Shown here: positions 1-12,479 of the stretch, one piece after another
Numbering within the stretch: position 1 is the first letter of the stretch
Layout of the letters: each line of letters starts with the position of its first letter
Source: Vitellaria paradoxa
Lineage: Eukaryota > Streptophyta > Magnoliopsida > Ericales > Sapotaceae
Assembly (NCBI GenBank): GCA_019916065.1
Contig: CM034239.1
Span: forward strand, 34,558,419-34,622,418
Reading direction: 5' to 3'
Length of the DNA: 64,000 nt
Position numbers and translations under genes: made by a program
Notes under the pieces: generated by a model
Database searches by the model: none
What the model was told of the DNA's origin: nothing
The model's input: only the letters and a program-made list of their open reading frames with translations

Positions 1-1266
1 AAGATCCAACTCCAATCTTGCAGTATCGATGGTCTTACTTCTCTTTGATGCATGAAGTTGATAGACAGCATACTTTGACAGGCCCTCTAGATCATTGGAA
101 GTTGATTCGGAAGAAGATTGGCCAGTACCCTCCCTTCTTGAACTAGGACATTGGTACTCGTTAAGTAATTTGTAACAAAATTGACGAACTTTCTCAACTT
201 CATCCTCAAAAGTTGTTGGAAACAACAATGAATAGTAGAAATCCAAAACTTTCATTTTGTTCTTAGGATCCAATACTAAAGAAACTGCCACAATACCATG
301 TATCACAGACCAATACTTGTCAAATTTTTCCACCATTCTTTCAGCTATTTCTTGAATCATCTCATTCTTATCATTAAGCCAATCTCTCAATTCAAGTCTA
401 ATCTCACATATGTTTGGAAAGCATTGATTTACAGTGCGGTATTAAGTTCCAGATAATAACTCAATCGCCTTAAAAAAGATTTTTAGCCTCGCACAAACAT
501 CTTTGGCAAACACCCACTCATGTTCATTTGGTATTGATTCGTATTGAGCATCCGGTTTGCTTAAGCGATAAAATACTTCCTTATACAATAGGGCTGTTTA
601 AAGCATCAAGAATGTGGAATTCCACCTAGTTGCACAATCAAGTCCTAATTTCTTAGTATAAGTCACATTCAATTGGCATGCCGTTTCTTCAAATTTCTCG
701 ATTCTTTTAGGTGTTGCTGTCCAAAAAGCTACACTATTCGAAATTTTCTCAATAGCCACCTTTATTACATCCAACCCATCTTTAACAATAAGATTAAGAA
801 TGTGCGCACAACAATGCATATGAAACAATTCTCCACGCAATAATAGTGATGTACTATCAAGTTTGTCCTCTAAAAGTTCAATCATAGGCATCATTAGTAG
901 AGCAATTATCAACAGTTACACAAGAAATCTTCCTATCAATGTTCCAGTCCATCAAACAATCCAACAATTGGTTACATAGAACATCTTTTGTACGTGGACA
1001 TGGCACATATATGAACCTAGCATGTAACATTGATATTTAATTAATTAAACATGGAACAATAAAGGTCTACATCGTATAAGTGAATAAGATAATAGTGTAT
1101 GTTAGACATACCTCAAAATGCGACTTTGCAAAGTCCAAGTGTCATCAACAAAGAGGGCTATGACAGCAATGAAGCCTTTTTTTTTTTATTACAATCTACT
1201 TGTGATAGCCAATCTTGATTACAATCTACTTTGCAAAGTCCACATATCCGTTATGATAGCTAATCT

Positions 1267-3432
1267 TGTCACGCCCCGAAATCCACAATTGGGGGCGTGG
1301 GAACAAAACCCATTAAGTAAATATCAAACCGTGAAGAACGTACCATATTAAAGTAGATGCTAGTTAAAATAAGTATTATTCAATTTCTTGAATATTCAAA
1401 ATGCCTTTAAAATGCCCTAAAAAATGGGCTACAAAACCATGCCCAAATCAAAACTCCATTACATTAAAATTTAAATGTTAGAATGCAAAGTAAAACAAAT
1501 CATCCAGCTAGAACAACCTAAGACGGTTAGCTAACCCACTAGTCCATTACGAGCATCAACTCCTGCATTACTAACTGTAGTAGGGGGTGAGCAATAAATT
1601 CCACGTGTGCTCAGAAAGTGTTTATGAAATATAATTTTTAATCATGCAAAGCTATTAACACTAATTTAATAAGAATAAAATTTAAAATCTTATAATTTTC
1701 AACATATCTATATTTAATCATTACATTCAAATTATATAGTTACTTAGCCATGATCCCGCAGTCTTATGCTAAAAATAAATCATATCACATCATCACATCA
1801 CCACACATCAATATCATACTATGGGTTAAGTACTCTGTAAGTTTAGTCTGTGGCCTTAGAACTAAACCCAAAATAAATCTCCAAGCCTAAACCGTGAGGT
1901 ACAACTAGTCCTGCAGTCTTAGATCTACTCATCATATCCCTAGATCTTAGTCATAGGGTACAATTGGTCCCGCAGTCCCAAATATACTCATCACATCCCT
2001 AGACCTCTATCATGGGGTACAATTGGTCCCGCAGTCCCAAATGTACTCAATTGCCTTAGTAGGCAAACCGGTCCCGCAGTCCCGATACTAAATATACGCT
2101 AGAATAAGCTGTAAATACATTTTGTAGGTTTCTAGCCTATTGGTTATGCTAACTACTCTTCGCAGGTTTTAGGACTTTCAACCCTTGGACTCTAGAACCC
2201 ACCTTTTCTAGTACCCTTAATGACCCCAATAACCCAAAAATTAAATCTCAAGTAATTCCTTTAATTAACAGCACAACATATACAAAAGTTCTCCCTAATT
2301 TGATTTTTTTTTTTTTTTGTTCTTCCTTTTACTTTATAAGTTTTATAAAGTGTGAATGTGTTTGGGGCCTAAGTTTCATGTTGCCCTTCCATAAAAATAT
2401 TCTCATACAAGATTTATCAAATAAATATCATGCAACCATATTTAGGAATATATATGTAGCTAGCTTAGTAAATAAAATTTTATATCAAGCATGTCATGAC
2501 AATGAAGGATTCAAGACATAAATTTTGATAATTCATAAAAAATAGAAAATGAAATATTTTATACTAATTCAAAAGCCTAAAATACTTATAATTAAGTCTA
2601 GTTTCATAAAACAAGATTTAAAATTTATTCATAAAGCCATATAATATAGATTTTAAGAATACTAAATGGGTATTTCAGCTAGAACCATACAGAACAGCTT
2701 ACTTTCATGATTTTATAAAATCCATTTTAAATCCAAAAGTTTTGAAATTTTCACAAAAAGCTCATTCATATATCTAGTTTAACATATAAAAATTTCAAAA
2801 AATTATATCAACTTTTATTTATACCTTTTATACCAAATCTCTGATTGCTGTCAGTATAGCAATGTAAACCAAGCAGCCAAGTTTCAATATTTTTACAAAA
2901 TAAATTATTAGTCAAAAAATTATAACATATCTAGTTTCATACATAAAATTTTTAGAAATAAATTTAATTTCTATGTATTATTTTTATACCAAAAATCAAA
3001 CTCCTGTCAGCACAGCAATTTAAAACAAACAGTCAATTTTCACAATTTTTATAAAATCCATTTTAAATAAAAAAAAGTATGAAATTTTTACTGAATACTA
3101 CTTTAGATATGTACTCCCATAGATAAAAATATCGAAAATTAATTCGACCTGTAAGTATGAATTTCATGAAAAAACAATGTGCTAATAAATCCCAACCAAA
3201 TAGTCAAGTTTGACTATTTTTAATAAATTCCTTTAAATTCCAAAATTATGAAATTTTTACAGGAAACTCATCTACATGTCTAATTTAACATATAAAAGTT
3301 TCAAGAATTAAATCAACCTCTAAGTATGATTTTTATGGGAAAACAGTGTACCCATTCCAGTGTGAAAGTTCTAGAATTTCACATAATCAAGAATCAATTC
3401 ATAGAACAAGTTTTTCATCTCTTGCGCACGCG

Positions 3433-3492
<60 letters not shown>

Positions 3493-4164
3493 CACATGAC
3501 ATGATAAGAAAAATTATATCAAATAAACATAATCCCACTTACCTCGAATTATATACGTCGACAAAGTATATAAAAAACTCTAAATAAAACACCAACTCAA
3601 GTTGGCTCTACAAACAGTCTCCGTCGATTTCACTCCAAATTTCCTCTACAATCATGTTCGTCATTTTTTCAATGGATAAAATAGTAGGCACAACTCTCTC
3701 TATTTTATTTTATTATTATTTTCTCACACAGAAAGGAAAAAGAGAGAAGAAAGAAAATAAAACAACAAAAGATGAAAGAGGTGTAAAGAGTATATACGGG
3801 AGATAATGAAATTGACGGTGTAAATGTGAAAAGGGGTATTTATGCACTAAGTAAAAACCCCCCTCTCTCTCTCTTACTCAGATGCATGCAATCATAAAAC
3901 CTCCTTAATTCTTCCTCTAACTCCCACACAACCTGCAAACTCTTAGCCTCCCCACAAATTAATAAACAAAGATCAACGCCTCCCCTCTCTACTGATGAGT
4001 TATTAATATAATTACACATATACTTATGCACACATTAATACATATAACATAAAAATAAATTAACACAAGACCATATACATAAAATATAAATGGCGGTCCA
4101 AAATATCAGAATTTTAAATATTATAAATTCAAAATAAAAGAGCCAAAAATTTTGGGTCTTTACA
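1267..4164. mobile_element. Solo LTR (2.9 kb) inside the hAT transposase
   Basis: The segment starts TGTCACGCCCCG and ends GGGTCTTTACA. It is flanked by an exact 5-bp direct repeat AATCT (1262-1266 and 4165-4169), the signature of LTR-retrotransposon integration. Removing it rejoins the hAT coding blocks. No gag or pol homology was seen within it, so a solo LTR left by recombination is the simplest reading. Its TGTCACG start resembles the LTRs of the gypsy element at 8676-17015. It contains near-repeats of GGTCCCGCAGTCCC (about 1960-2060) and a CA/TA microsatellite. Confidence 0.85.
3434..3492. repeat. (CA)n-(TA)n microsatellite
   Basis: Uninterrupted CA dinucleotides run into TA dinucleotides inside the solo LTR. 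It is a simple repeat, probably length-polymorphic. Confidence 0.95.
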
Positions 4165-5698
4165 AATCTACTTGCATTATTCACTACCAAATTCAATGTC
4201 TTACTCATAAATCTTGAATATGTCACTCTTTAATGGTTTCCTACACAGCACCTTAAATAAAGGTTGAAGTGTGTTCAAATACCTCTTAAACCCAACACGG
4301 TCCACAATTGAAAGCGGATACTCATGCATGATTATGGCTTTTGCAAGTTTTTTCCATGCCGTGTCATGATCAAAACTATATGAAGTTAGTTGCGGAGTAC
4401 GGTCTTTGTTCATCAAATTACTTGTTAGAACTTGTTGCCTCATGTTATCCTTCTTTTGGTGTTTTTTTTTTTTTTTTAATGTGTTGACAAATGCAAAGTC
4501 CCATTTTGAGTGTTTCCAAAAAGTTTGACTCCACAATACTTGCAAAAGGCCTTCTATTCCCCATTAATTTTTAGCCTATTAAAGTGAGTCCAATACACAC
4601 TCCTTAACATTTTTTCACCCTCATTGCCCTATTTCTTCGAACCAGCTTCATCAACAATATTTTCACCTAGAATGGTATTGGGAGGGGATGATGAGGATGG
4701 TACGAGGCTACCACTTAGTCCAAAAGCATCAACCGGATTTGTGGACTGAGCACTTGAACCGTCAGGTGAAGGTGTTTCAGACATTTATGGCTTTGCTTAC
4801 CGTGTAATCATCCATATGGGAAATATAAAAGCTTAGGTCTGTGTTTTCTTAATCTTTACTTCTCATGAATATAGACAGCTACATTTTCATAAGAGAAGTT
4901 GTTTTATCAAACCAGACTTCAAAATTTCTTACATTAAAACATCACATAAGCATGTGAAATTGATTGTTCTAGTTGAAAATTAGAGTTTTAGTTAAATTCA
5001 ACTGATAAGCACTGATAAGCAAAATTTCCTTTATTTTTTATAAGATGATTGGTTAAGTAAATAAATCCCAGATGCACACTCTTATAGGGAGCAGTAAACC
5101 CTAGATCTAGTATGATTTTGAATCTAGCAGATATGTCAACTAACAAATCAAAGTTAAAAATTGGGGGTTTTGCTCTCATAAAGCTCAGATATATAAACAG
5201 ATTCATCCAATCAAACAAAAACAAACCAATAGGAATCAAATACTAAAAAAGAAAAAAAAATAGACAAAAAAACAAAACACGAAAGCAGACAAAAGCTAAA
5301 CCAAAGAGGTCTCTCACCTCTAAACAGACCCGGTGACTATAGCTCTAATTGTTCGAGAGATGGCGGAGGCCACTTGGCATTGAGGAGAGATTTGGAAGAT
5401 CGATAGAAAAAAAATTAGGACTTTTTAAAGTTAGGGGTTGGTCTGGTTTGGGACAATGGGTAGTGAGTAGGCCGGTTTAGGGGTTAGGGATATATATATA
5501 TATATATGGAATTAAATCAGTTTGGTTACCTATTACCGGTTTGGTTCGGTTCAGTTATCATCTGAACCAAAATCGAACCGATATCCATTCGGTTCCCTCA
5601 TTCGGTTACCGGTTCGGTTATTTTTTAGTTACGATTCAGGTAAAAAAATCTATTTCGATTCGATTACCCATTTGGTTCGGCCGCGATTGCCATCCCTA

Positions 5699-6030
5699 AG
5701 AATTGGGACTTGGGGGGAGCATCACTATTTCAGTGCCACCCAAACATCAAATTTGAATTATTAAATTAATATTTAATTGCCTAAATCTATTCATATTTTT
5801 TTAATTTAAAAATGCTTAAATAAATTTAGATCGTTAAATTTTAATTCAATGGTTTTAATTTTAATTGAACAGTTTAGAGCTTGATGTTATGGAACTGACA
5901 TCAATGTGAGATGTCAGCCCCTCACTTTTTCAAGAATTAGGGTATCTTTTCCACAAGAAGTTTTTTGAATACCTCTAATTTTAAATGTTACAAAATAAAC
6001 TATATGTTTTTATCGTATAAACTTTCTATG
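5699..6030. other. Non-coding flank, distal upstream region of a lost dioxygenase copy
   Basis: No credible ORF is present. The stretch is AT-rich. Its last 16 bases, from GTATAA at 6015 to CTATG at 6030, match the first bases after the duplication junctions at 19506 and 47393, so this is the ancestral sequence to the left of the duplicated dioxygenase upstream region. Confidence 0.6.
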
Positions 6031-6174
6031 AGGGTGTTTAGTTGGTCAAAATTAATCAAAATTCACTCATTTTTATAAATTTTTTATAGTTTCTTTCAAT
6101 CAAATTTCACCATTTATTATTTTAATATTAAATTTTTATATTTTTACTTTACTTTTTGACCAACTAAGCACTTC
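6031..6174. mobile_element. MITE of about 144 bp with a 5-bp flanking repeat
   Basis: The terminal inverted repeats are AGGGTGTTTAGTTGGTCAAA and, on the other strand, GAAGTGCTTAGTTGGTCAAA. CTATG flanks it on both sides (6026-6030 and 6175-6179). The paralogous sequences at about 19512-19535 and 47399-47420 read straight through from CTTTCTATG to GTTGATGGCC without it, so they act as empty sites. A flanking length of 8 bp with one mismatch is also possible, which would fit hAT; the superfamily is not settled. Confidence 0.8.
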
Positions 6175-6621
6175 CTATGTTGGTTGATGGCCTCAGCCTA
6201 ACTAATCCTTCAAACTAAGCAATCTGAGAAACGAATTCAACATAACATAATAATTTTATATATCTCTTTGTGGACTAACCCTTCATATTTACAAGGGTGT
6301 TTGGATCTCAAAAACATCAAAAAAAAATTTTATGTTTTATAATATTTTTAATTTTTCTAATTAAATTTTCTTACGGCTCACTCTTACACCTATTTTTTAT
6401 TTTATTTTTTTAACCAAACAAGACCTATATTAAAAATATTTATTCAGTTCACCGCCGTGAAATTTGTATAGGCAATATTCTGATAATCCACAAAAAATCT
6501 AACATTAAATTATTATTGTTGTACCATCTCCGCCAGCAACGTGAGAAATGCGGTCGACGTACGGAGTGGTCCAAAGTAAAAAGTCAAAGACATTAACTTG
6601 CTATTATTGGGGTAACGAAAA
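6110..6621. repeat. Direct repeat, copy 1
   Basis: About 510 bp repeat almost exactly at 6798-7313, offset about 690 bp. The repeat includes half of the MITE at 6031 and the nested GGGTGTTTGG element, so it was copied after those insertions. Confidence 0.85.
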
Positions 6622-6780
6622 AGTCAAAAAAAAATTAAATTATTTTTATTGGACCAATCCGCACACTTTACGCCGTCGGCAAGAGTACAGCTATTGTAAG
6701 CTCATTGAAGAAAATTATTAGTTTAGAGCAAAGTCCAATACGCAGTTGGACCTCGATGCAAGGAAGCGTACGCATGTATA
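6175..6780. other. Fragment of dioxygenase upstream region (gene body missing)
   Basis: Bases 6180-6560 resemble 19520-19720 (GTTGATGGCCTCA, GCAATCTGAGAAAC, GGCAATATTCTGATAAT). Bases 6640-6740 resemble 23400-23490 (TTTTATTGGACC, GCACACTTTA, CTATTGTAAGCTCATT, GAAGAAAATTATTA), which lies about 200 bp before the dioxygenase start. The parts occur in the same order as upstream of the intact gene, but no exon follows. A MITE-like insert bounded by GGGTGTTTGG and CCAAACAAGACC occupies about 6294-6426 and is absent from the 19.6 kb paralogue. This is best read as the outer edge of the old tandem array. Confidence 0.65.
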
Positions 6781-6797
6781 CTTTTTTTAATTAAATT

Positions 6798-7313
6798 TTA
6801 TTATTTATTATTTTAATATTAAATTTTTATATTTTTATTTTATTTTTTGATCAACTAAGCAACTCTTATGTTGGTTGATGGCCTCAGCCTAGTTAATCCT
6901 TCAAACAAAGCAATCTGAGAAACGAATTCAACATAACATAATAATTTTATATATCTCTGTGTGGACTAACCCTTCATATTTACAAGGGTGTTTGGATTCA
7001 AAAAACATCAAAAAAAAAATTTATGTTTTACAATTTTTTTAATTTTTCTAATTAAATTTTCTTACGGCTCACTCTTACACCTATTTTTTATTTTATTGTT
7101 TTAACCAAACAAGACCTATATTAAAAATATTTAATCAATTCACGGCCGTGAAATTTGTATAGGCAATATTCTGATAATCCACAAAAAATCTAACATTAAA
7201 TTATTATTGTTGTACCATCTCCGCCAGCAACGTGAGAAATGCGGTCGACGTACGGAGTAGGTCCAAAGTAAAAAGTCAAAGACATTAACTTGCTATTATT
7301 GGGGTAGCGAAAA
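6798..7313. repeat. Direct repeat, copy 2
   Basis: Near-identical second copy of 6110-6621, including GCGGTCGACGTACGGAGT and GACATTAACTTGCTATTATT. It carries only the right half of the MITE, so the duplication breakpoint lies inside that MITE. Confidence 0.85.
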
Positions 7314-7420
7314 TTCACATAAATCCAATCTAGTAGTTGAACTATGTCCCCGGTTATTGACAAACGTTCTAAAATTCACATAAATCCAATCTAGTAGTTG
7401 AACTATGCCCCCGGTTACCA
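7309..7420. repeat. Short tandem duplication, about 61-bp period
   Basis: AAAATTCACATAAATCCAAT followed by CTAGTAGTTGAACTATG and CCCCGGTTA occurs twice, near 7310 and 7371. A further TA-rich duplicate containing ATAATTGCTACATT follows at 7428-7488. Confidence 0.85.
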
Positions 7421-7429
7421 CCTCCCCCA

Positions 7430-8670
7430 TATATATATATATATATAATTGCTACATTTATATATATATATATATAATTGCTACATTAACCAATAAATAA
7501 ATAAAGAAAAAAACAAGTTGCAATATATATACGCTAGTAAGAAATCCAACGGCATTCACAGCTGTTTTTTCTGGATAGTTTTTTTTTAAGTACTTTTTAA
7601 AGATATTAGTTTTTTATAAAATTATTTATTTAACTAATAAAATAAGAAAAATACATTTATCGTTAAAAAATAAAAAAAAAACTACAAAAATAGCAAGTTT
7701 GTAGAAAATCTGATGGACGGCCAAAATTACCCCTGTATATATATATATTTTTCTCCCTTAAACATAGGAACTCCTTTGTTTATAGGGCAAATATTGTGGA
7801 TGCCTTTAAAAGATGAAAGAACCTTTTCATTTTTACGTTGTTATTATTTTTCCAAAGTCCAATACGCAATTGGACCCCGATGCAAGGAAGCGTATGTATG
7901 GGTGACGAACGATTGCAAGCACATAAATATTGTGACACAACCTTAGCTTCCATTTAATAATTCAAAAACTGACTGGTACTCTGGTTAACAATTACTTATA
8001 TAGAAAAAAAAAAAAAAACCAAACATTAATAGGTTGAACTTAATAAGGTATAAAACTTAGTAATTAACAAAAATTATTAAAAATAAAAATTTAAAATAAA
8101 AATAAATTTAAAAAATATAAAAAATTACAAGACTTCTTTTTTAAAATCCAACTGAAACGAATTCGTTTGGTCCAAGTAATTTAGCTTGGCCCAAGTAATT
8201 TAGGTTTTCCACAGTAATACTAATTTAGGTTTTCCACACCACGCAAGTAAACTTTTGCGAGCGATCCGAAACGTAATGAGAGTCCAATTCAGTATATGGA
8301 ATTGTAAAATCTATTAAAACTACACTTGAACTGTGATAATTAAATTTATATTAATATTAATAATTATTTTTACTATTTATTTATTTAAAAGATAATGATT
8401 GATTAATGAAAATTATTTGAATTTTAAATAATTATTTTAGTTTAGAATACTTAGTATTTATTTATATATATTATATGACATATATAGTATTTGATGAAAG
8501 AGTACCATAGTCCTACTTACAAGGGTACTAGTGATTAGTCCAATGTGTTGCACGAATTTTTTAATTATATTTTTATTTTAATCAGTAATTGGACTTTTTA
8601 TTTGTAATTATTTAATTTGATATTTAAATTAAATTATAATTTAGATCAATGTGGTTAAATAAAATATTTT
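7430..8670. other. AT-rich intergenic DNA without a gene
   Basis: Nothing codes convincingly here. One block at 7855-7905 (CAAAGTCCAATACGCAATTGG, then GATGCAAGGAAGCGTA) matches 6725-6775, so another shred of the dioxygenase upstream region lies here. A short tandem CAAGTAATTTAG motif is at 8175-8215. Confidence 0.55.
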
Positions 8671-8675
8671 TAATT

Positions 8676-9944
8676 TGTCACGACCTGGATTTCACGACCA
8701 GAGTATGCAAATAAAGAAACATATATTACATATTTTAAATTTGAGTAAATGCCTTAGTCAAAACTAATTACTAAGCAACAAAATTTCAAAAATAGGTTCA
8801 AATAATCTTTTTTTTTTTGGTAAGTGGGTCTAAATAATCTCCCAAAAACTAAATATAAACAATTAATATTAATCTCACAAACAAAAGTTTATTATAATCC
8901 TCTTAAATAATTTTATAAAATCTAATTAATTAAATAAAAATTAATAAAACTCTAATTCCCATAGTCAACCAGTTCAGCACGCGACTCAAAATCATTACTT
9001 ATATCACAAGTTGTAAGGGGATGAATACTAATATAACGTATACTCGAAACCCTAATAATATTATAAATATAATAATGCCCTAGTATGCTATTAAGTGAAA
9101 CATCTTAGCATAAACAACAAACTCATACAACATCTTTAAATAAGGAATTAAATTTATTTATTTATTACTCTTCTTTTATAATTTAATCACGTATTAACAT
9201 CATATAATACATCAAAATAAAATAATTTGGTTTTAAGGTACTGCTGCTTAGTTGTCTCGTAGATAGATCTACCTACATACACCATTCTTCAGTGCCTATT
9301 TCCTGGGCCGAATCCTAGGCATATTAATGACACCATCCTTCGGTGTCTACTTCTTAAACTGAAACCTTAGAAATATAATATGTCATTCTTGGGCATCTGC
9401 TTACTTTGCAGGTTACTTGTCTACCGAACTTGATCACCAACCTCGCATGAGATTCAAGACTTTTAACGCTTGGGTACGTATACCTAATATTTTCAATACC
9501 CCTCAACCTAAGTAGAACACATCAAATTTCACATTAAATCCACATTAAATAAATTTTCTTTAATTTAAATTTTAAACCTAATTAACCATTCATTGTCCAG
9601 CACATTAAATAACATAAACTTTAATTCCATTAAGCAAGCAATATATCCGATTAATGCATTCAGATGTTAACAGTTCAATCAAGCATGCACATTCAAGTCA
9701 ATCAAGTTAATGACTTAATATATTAATAAAAAAATGACTAAGAAATTAAATGCCCACCAAACGTCCAAAAGACGTTTAATCTAAGAGTTCATATATATAT
9801 ATATATATATTGATGTCATGCAAGGTATGACTTTGCCTGTAAGTTGAATCAACCAAATCGATTGATAATGTACATATATACAATATTAGAAGGTCCGCTC
9901 CTTACCTCTGCTGATTTGGCAATTGAAGAAAAGTAAGTTAGCAA

Positions 9945-9984
<40 letters not shown>

Positions 9985-10298
9985 ACAGTGCAGCTGCGCA
10001 AATAATATTAGGGTTTTTTCCCTTTTTTTTTAACATGAATGTATAAAGAATTATATATATATTAGCTGAAAACAAACAATCCTAATAGCTTTAACTAATT
10101 ACATAACCTCTTCTATTGGTTTAAGAAAATTACACATTTTCCCTAAAATTTTAAAATCCTTTCAAAGATTACCAAAAATTTAATCTTTTAAATGCAAACC
10201 CAAAAATTAAATAACAAAAAAAATCTAAATGATTAAATTTAAATAACAAACAAAATTTAAATAAAAAATATAAATTAAATTAAATTCAAGTCATTACA
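8676..10298 (-). repeat. 3' LTR of the chromovirus-like element
   Basis: On the plus strand it starts TGTCACGACCTGG and ends AAGTCATTACA. It aligns along its length with 15299-17015. It holds a run of about 35 A near 9950-9983. The polypurine tract (AACGGGGTAGG on the minus strand) lies immediately inside at about 10299-10311. Confidence 0.9.
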
Positions 10299-10329
10299 AC
10301 CTACCCCGTTACAAAAATTTAGCCCTCGA

Positions 10330-10580
10330 AATTTTAAAGGAAAATAAAAGAAAAAAATTGAGGGAACAACTCAAGACACCTACTCCGCATATCAGCCACT
10401 CGCTCGCAAGTAACTCCTTAACATCATAATACTTTCACAACACCATAACTAAGGGAACAGTCTTCTCTCAAAGCGCTTACTCTTAAAAATCTAAAATTTC
10501 CACTGGTTTCACCTTATAAGTCACATTTGAGCCCACCTCAAGCTTGGTCCAGTCTAACATATGCAAAGGGTTTAAGTTAT
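10330..10580 (-). pseudogene. Integrase C-terminal tail of the chromovirus-like element
   Basis: The minus strand gives VGSNVTYKVKPVEILDF, then TVPLVMVL-like text, and ends near the polypurine tract with RGLNF-like residues. This matches the tail after the integrase in Tekay-type elements. No intact chromodomain can be shown because several frameshifts interrupt it. Confidence 0.6.
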
Positions 10581-10899
10581 ACTTCTAGATCACGAACACA
10601 TGAAACACCTCATGCACTCCTAAAAGCTGTGATGGCAAAGTAAGATGGTATGCTACCTCACCTTGATCAAAACCTCAAATAGCTCGATATATCTTAAGGA
10701 CAACTTCCCCCTATGCCCAAAGCGAAACTGACCTTTTCACTGTGAGACCTTTAGGAACACATGATCTCCTATCTCAAACTCCAGTGGTCTTTATCTCTAG
10801 TAAGCATAACTCTTTTGGCTACTCCATGCCGTCTCAAGTCTCTATCGAATCACTTTGACTTCTCCGTAGTCTCTTGCACAAACTCAGGCCCAGTAATTG

Positions 10900-11640
10900 C
10901 AATTTCTCGAACCCTAGTCCAACAGATAGGAGATCTGCACAACCTACCTTTCAAAGTTTCAAAAAGAGCCATCTTAATGCTTAACTGGTAGCTATTATTA
11001 TATGTAATTCAATCAGAGGCAAGTGGTTCTCCCAACTGCCAAAGAAATTAAGCACACAAATTCTGAGCATATCTTCCAAAGTCTGAATTATGATTCTGAT
11101 TATCCATCAATTTGAGGATGAAAAGCAGTACTAAACAATAACTCTAACCCCATGGCCACATAAAGACTTTGCTAACATCAAGAAGCAAAATGAAGGTCCC
11201 TATATGAGATAATGGATAAAGTGAAGCCTAATAATTTCCTTAATATATAGTTTAACCAAGACATTCATAGAGTTGGTCAATTGAATGGGCAAGAAGTGAG
11301 CTGACTTCGTTAACTTATTCACTATCATCCAAATGGTATCATGACCTTTCAGAGATCTCGGCAAGCCAAAAATAAAGTCTATTATAATGTTCTTTCATTT
11401 CCATTTTGACACTGATAAAGGCTGTAAAAGACTAGTCAGTCTCTAATGCTTGACCTTAACTTACTAACAAGTAAGGCACTAACTTACAAATATTACCACA
11501 TCCTTTTTTATGCTAGCACAAATGAATAGATGGTGCAGGTCATGGTACATTTTCGTACCACTAGGATGTTGTAAATTTAGAGTAATGGAATTCACTAAGA
11601 GCCATATCTCTAATAAAAATGGGCATATAAAGTCTCTTGA
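10900..11640 (-). pseudogene. Integrase of the chromovirus-like gypsy element, degraded
   Basis: In pieces across frames the minus strand reads CLTC-QVKVKH (zinc-binding HHCC end), then IDFIFGLPRSLKGHDTIWMI (first catalytic Asp region) and LTKSAHFLPI. These are standard integrase signatures of gypsy chromoviruses. The second Asp and Glu regions are scarcely recognisable. The protein would insert element cDNA into the host genome; stops and frameshifts make it inactive. Confidence 0.8.
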
Positions 11641-11677
11641 GATACCTTAGACAATTATCAACACCAATTACCCATCC

Positions 11678-12330
11678 TCACATCTCATAAGAACTCAACA
11701 ACTTAGCCTGAACAGTCTCAGATTCTATATCAATTCCCTTAGCCTTGATCATATGACTCAACAGAGTTGGCTGAGTAACTAAAGCATAAAAAATAGCATG
11801 ACCCTCATCTTCTTGAAACTCTAGATCAAACTCATTAAAACTCCTCATGATTTCCCACTGTTGCACTACAAGACTTATTAAAGTACCACCAGTCTTTCGG
11901 TTAGGTGCATCAACAACCATATTTTCCTTATTAGGGTGACACTGGAGCTCAAAATCATAATCCTTCATGTACTTTATCCACCTCTTCTACCTCAGATTCA
12001 TATTCTTCTAAGTGAAAACATATTTCAGGCTCTTATGATCATAAAACATCTTAAATTTCTCACCATACAAATAGTGTCCCCAACTTTTCAAAGCATAGAT
12101 AATTGCCGCCATCTCTAGATCATGCATTGTGTAATTATGCTCATGAGTCTTTAACTATCTAAACCCATAAGCTACTACTTTACCACCCTGCATCAACACA
12201 CAGCCTAAACCTTCCCTGGATGTGTCATAATAAATTGAATAACCCATTCTCTTCTCCAAGATCCCAAGTACTAGTGCAGAAGTTAACCTCTTCTTTATCT
12301 TTTAAAAAGACTGTTCACACTTCTCATCTT
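11678..12330 (-). pseudogene. RNase H region of the chromovirus-like element, degraded
   Basis: The open segment 11678-11968 reads MKDYDFELQCHPNKENMVVD, then APNRKTGG, the usual end of the RNase H domain (HPGKANVVADALSRK in relatives) and the linker to integrase. Earlier parts at about 11970-12330 include SLKYVF-, LAAIIYALK- and [12 protein letters not shown] text in broken frames. Its normal role is removal of RNA from the RNA:DNA hybrid. Confidence 0.82.
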
Positions 12331-12479
12331 AAACAAACTTGACCTCTTTTCGAGTCAATCTAGTCATTAGCCCAACTAACCTTAAGAAATCATAGACAAA
12401 TCATTGGTAATAACCTACCAAACCTAGAAAGCTCTAAATCTTAAAAATTGTCCTCAATTTCAGCCAATTCATGACCACC

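Larger units (their letters stand above)
1..4784 (-). pseudogene. hAT transposase, RICESLEEPER-like zinc-finger BED protein, broken
   Basis: The likely start is the ATG at 4784-4782, which gives an Ser/Pro-rich leader. A BED zinc finger follows at about 4600-4460 (CKYC, then a HLSTH-type end). The conserved block HEYPLSIVDRVGF lies in 4201-4545. A segment containing TDMWT at about 1245 sits beyond the inserted LTR. A GT-AG intron is likely at about 1111-1017. The core continues with LFHMHCCAHILNLIVKDG and CATRWNSTFLML (598-912). Translation remains recognisable to the left edge (DPKNKMKVLDFYY), so the hATC dimerisation domain lies outside. Damage includes a stop in the leader at about 4630, a poly-T run at 4461, a local duplication at 1150-1260, a stop near 450 and the LTR insertion. 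The family would bind terminal repeats and cut and paste DNA; this copy cannot. Confidence 0.88.
1..5698 (-). mobile_element. hAT-superfamily DNA transposon, left end beyond the window
   Basis: The minus strand carries an hAT transposase (separate entry). The right end at 5698 reads TAGGGATGGCAATCGCGG on the minus strand, a normal plant hAT terminal repeat. It is followed inward by many CGGTTCGGT-like subterminal motifs (about 5520-5690). The other terminus and the 8-bp target duplication lie outside the window, so the element cannot be closed. A solo LTR at 1267-4164 splits it. The stretch 4785-5500 between the transposase start and the subterminal repeats shows no further gene and is presumably 5' leader DNA. 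Confidence 0.85.

Noticed and set aside
7713..7946. 77-codon plus-strand ORF
   Set aside because: Contains shreds of dioxygenase upstream DNA; no homology as protein.
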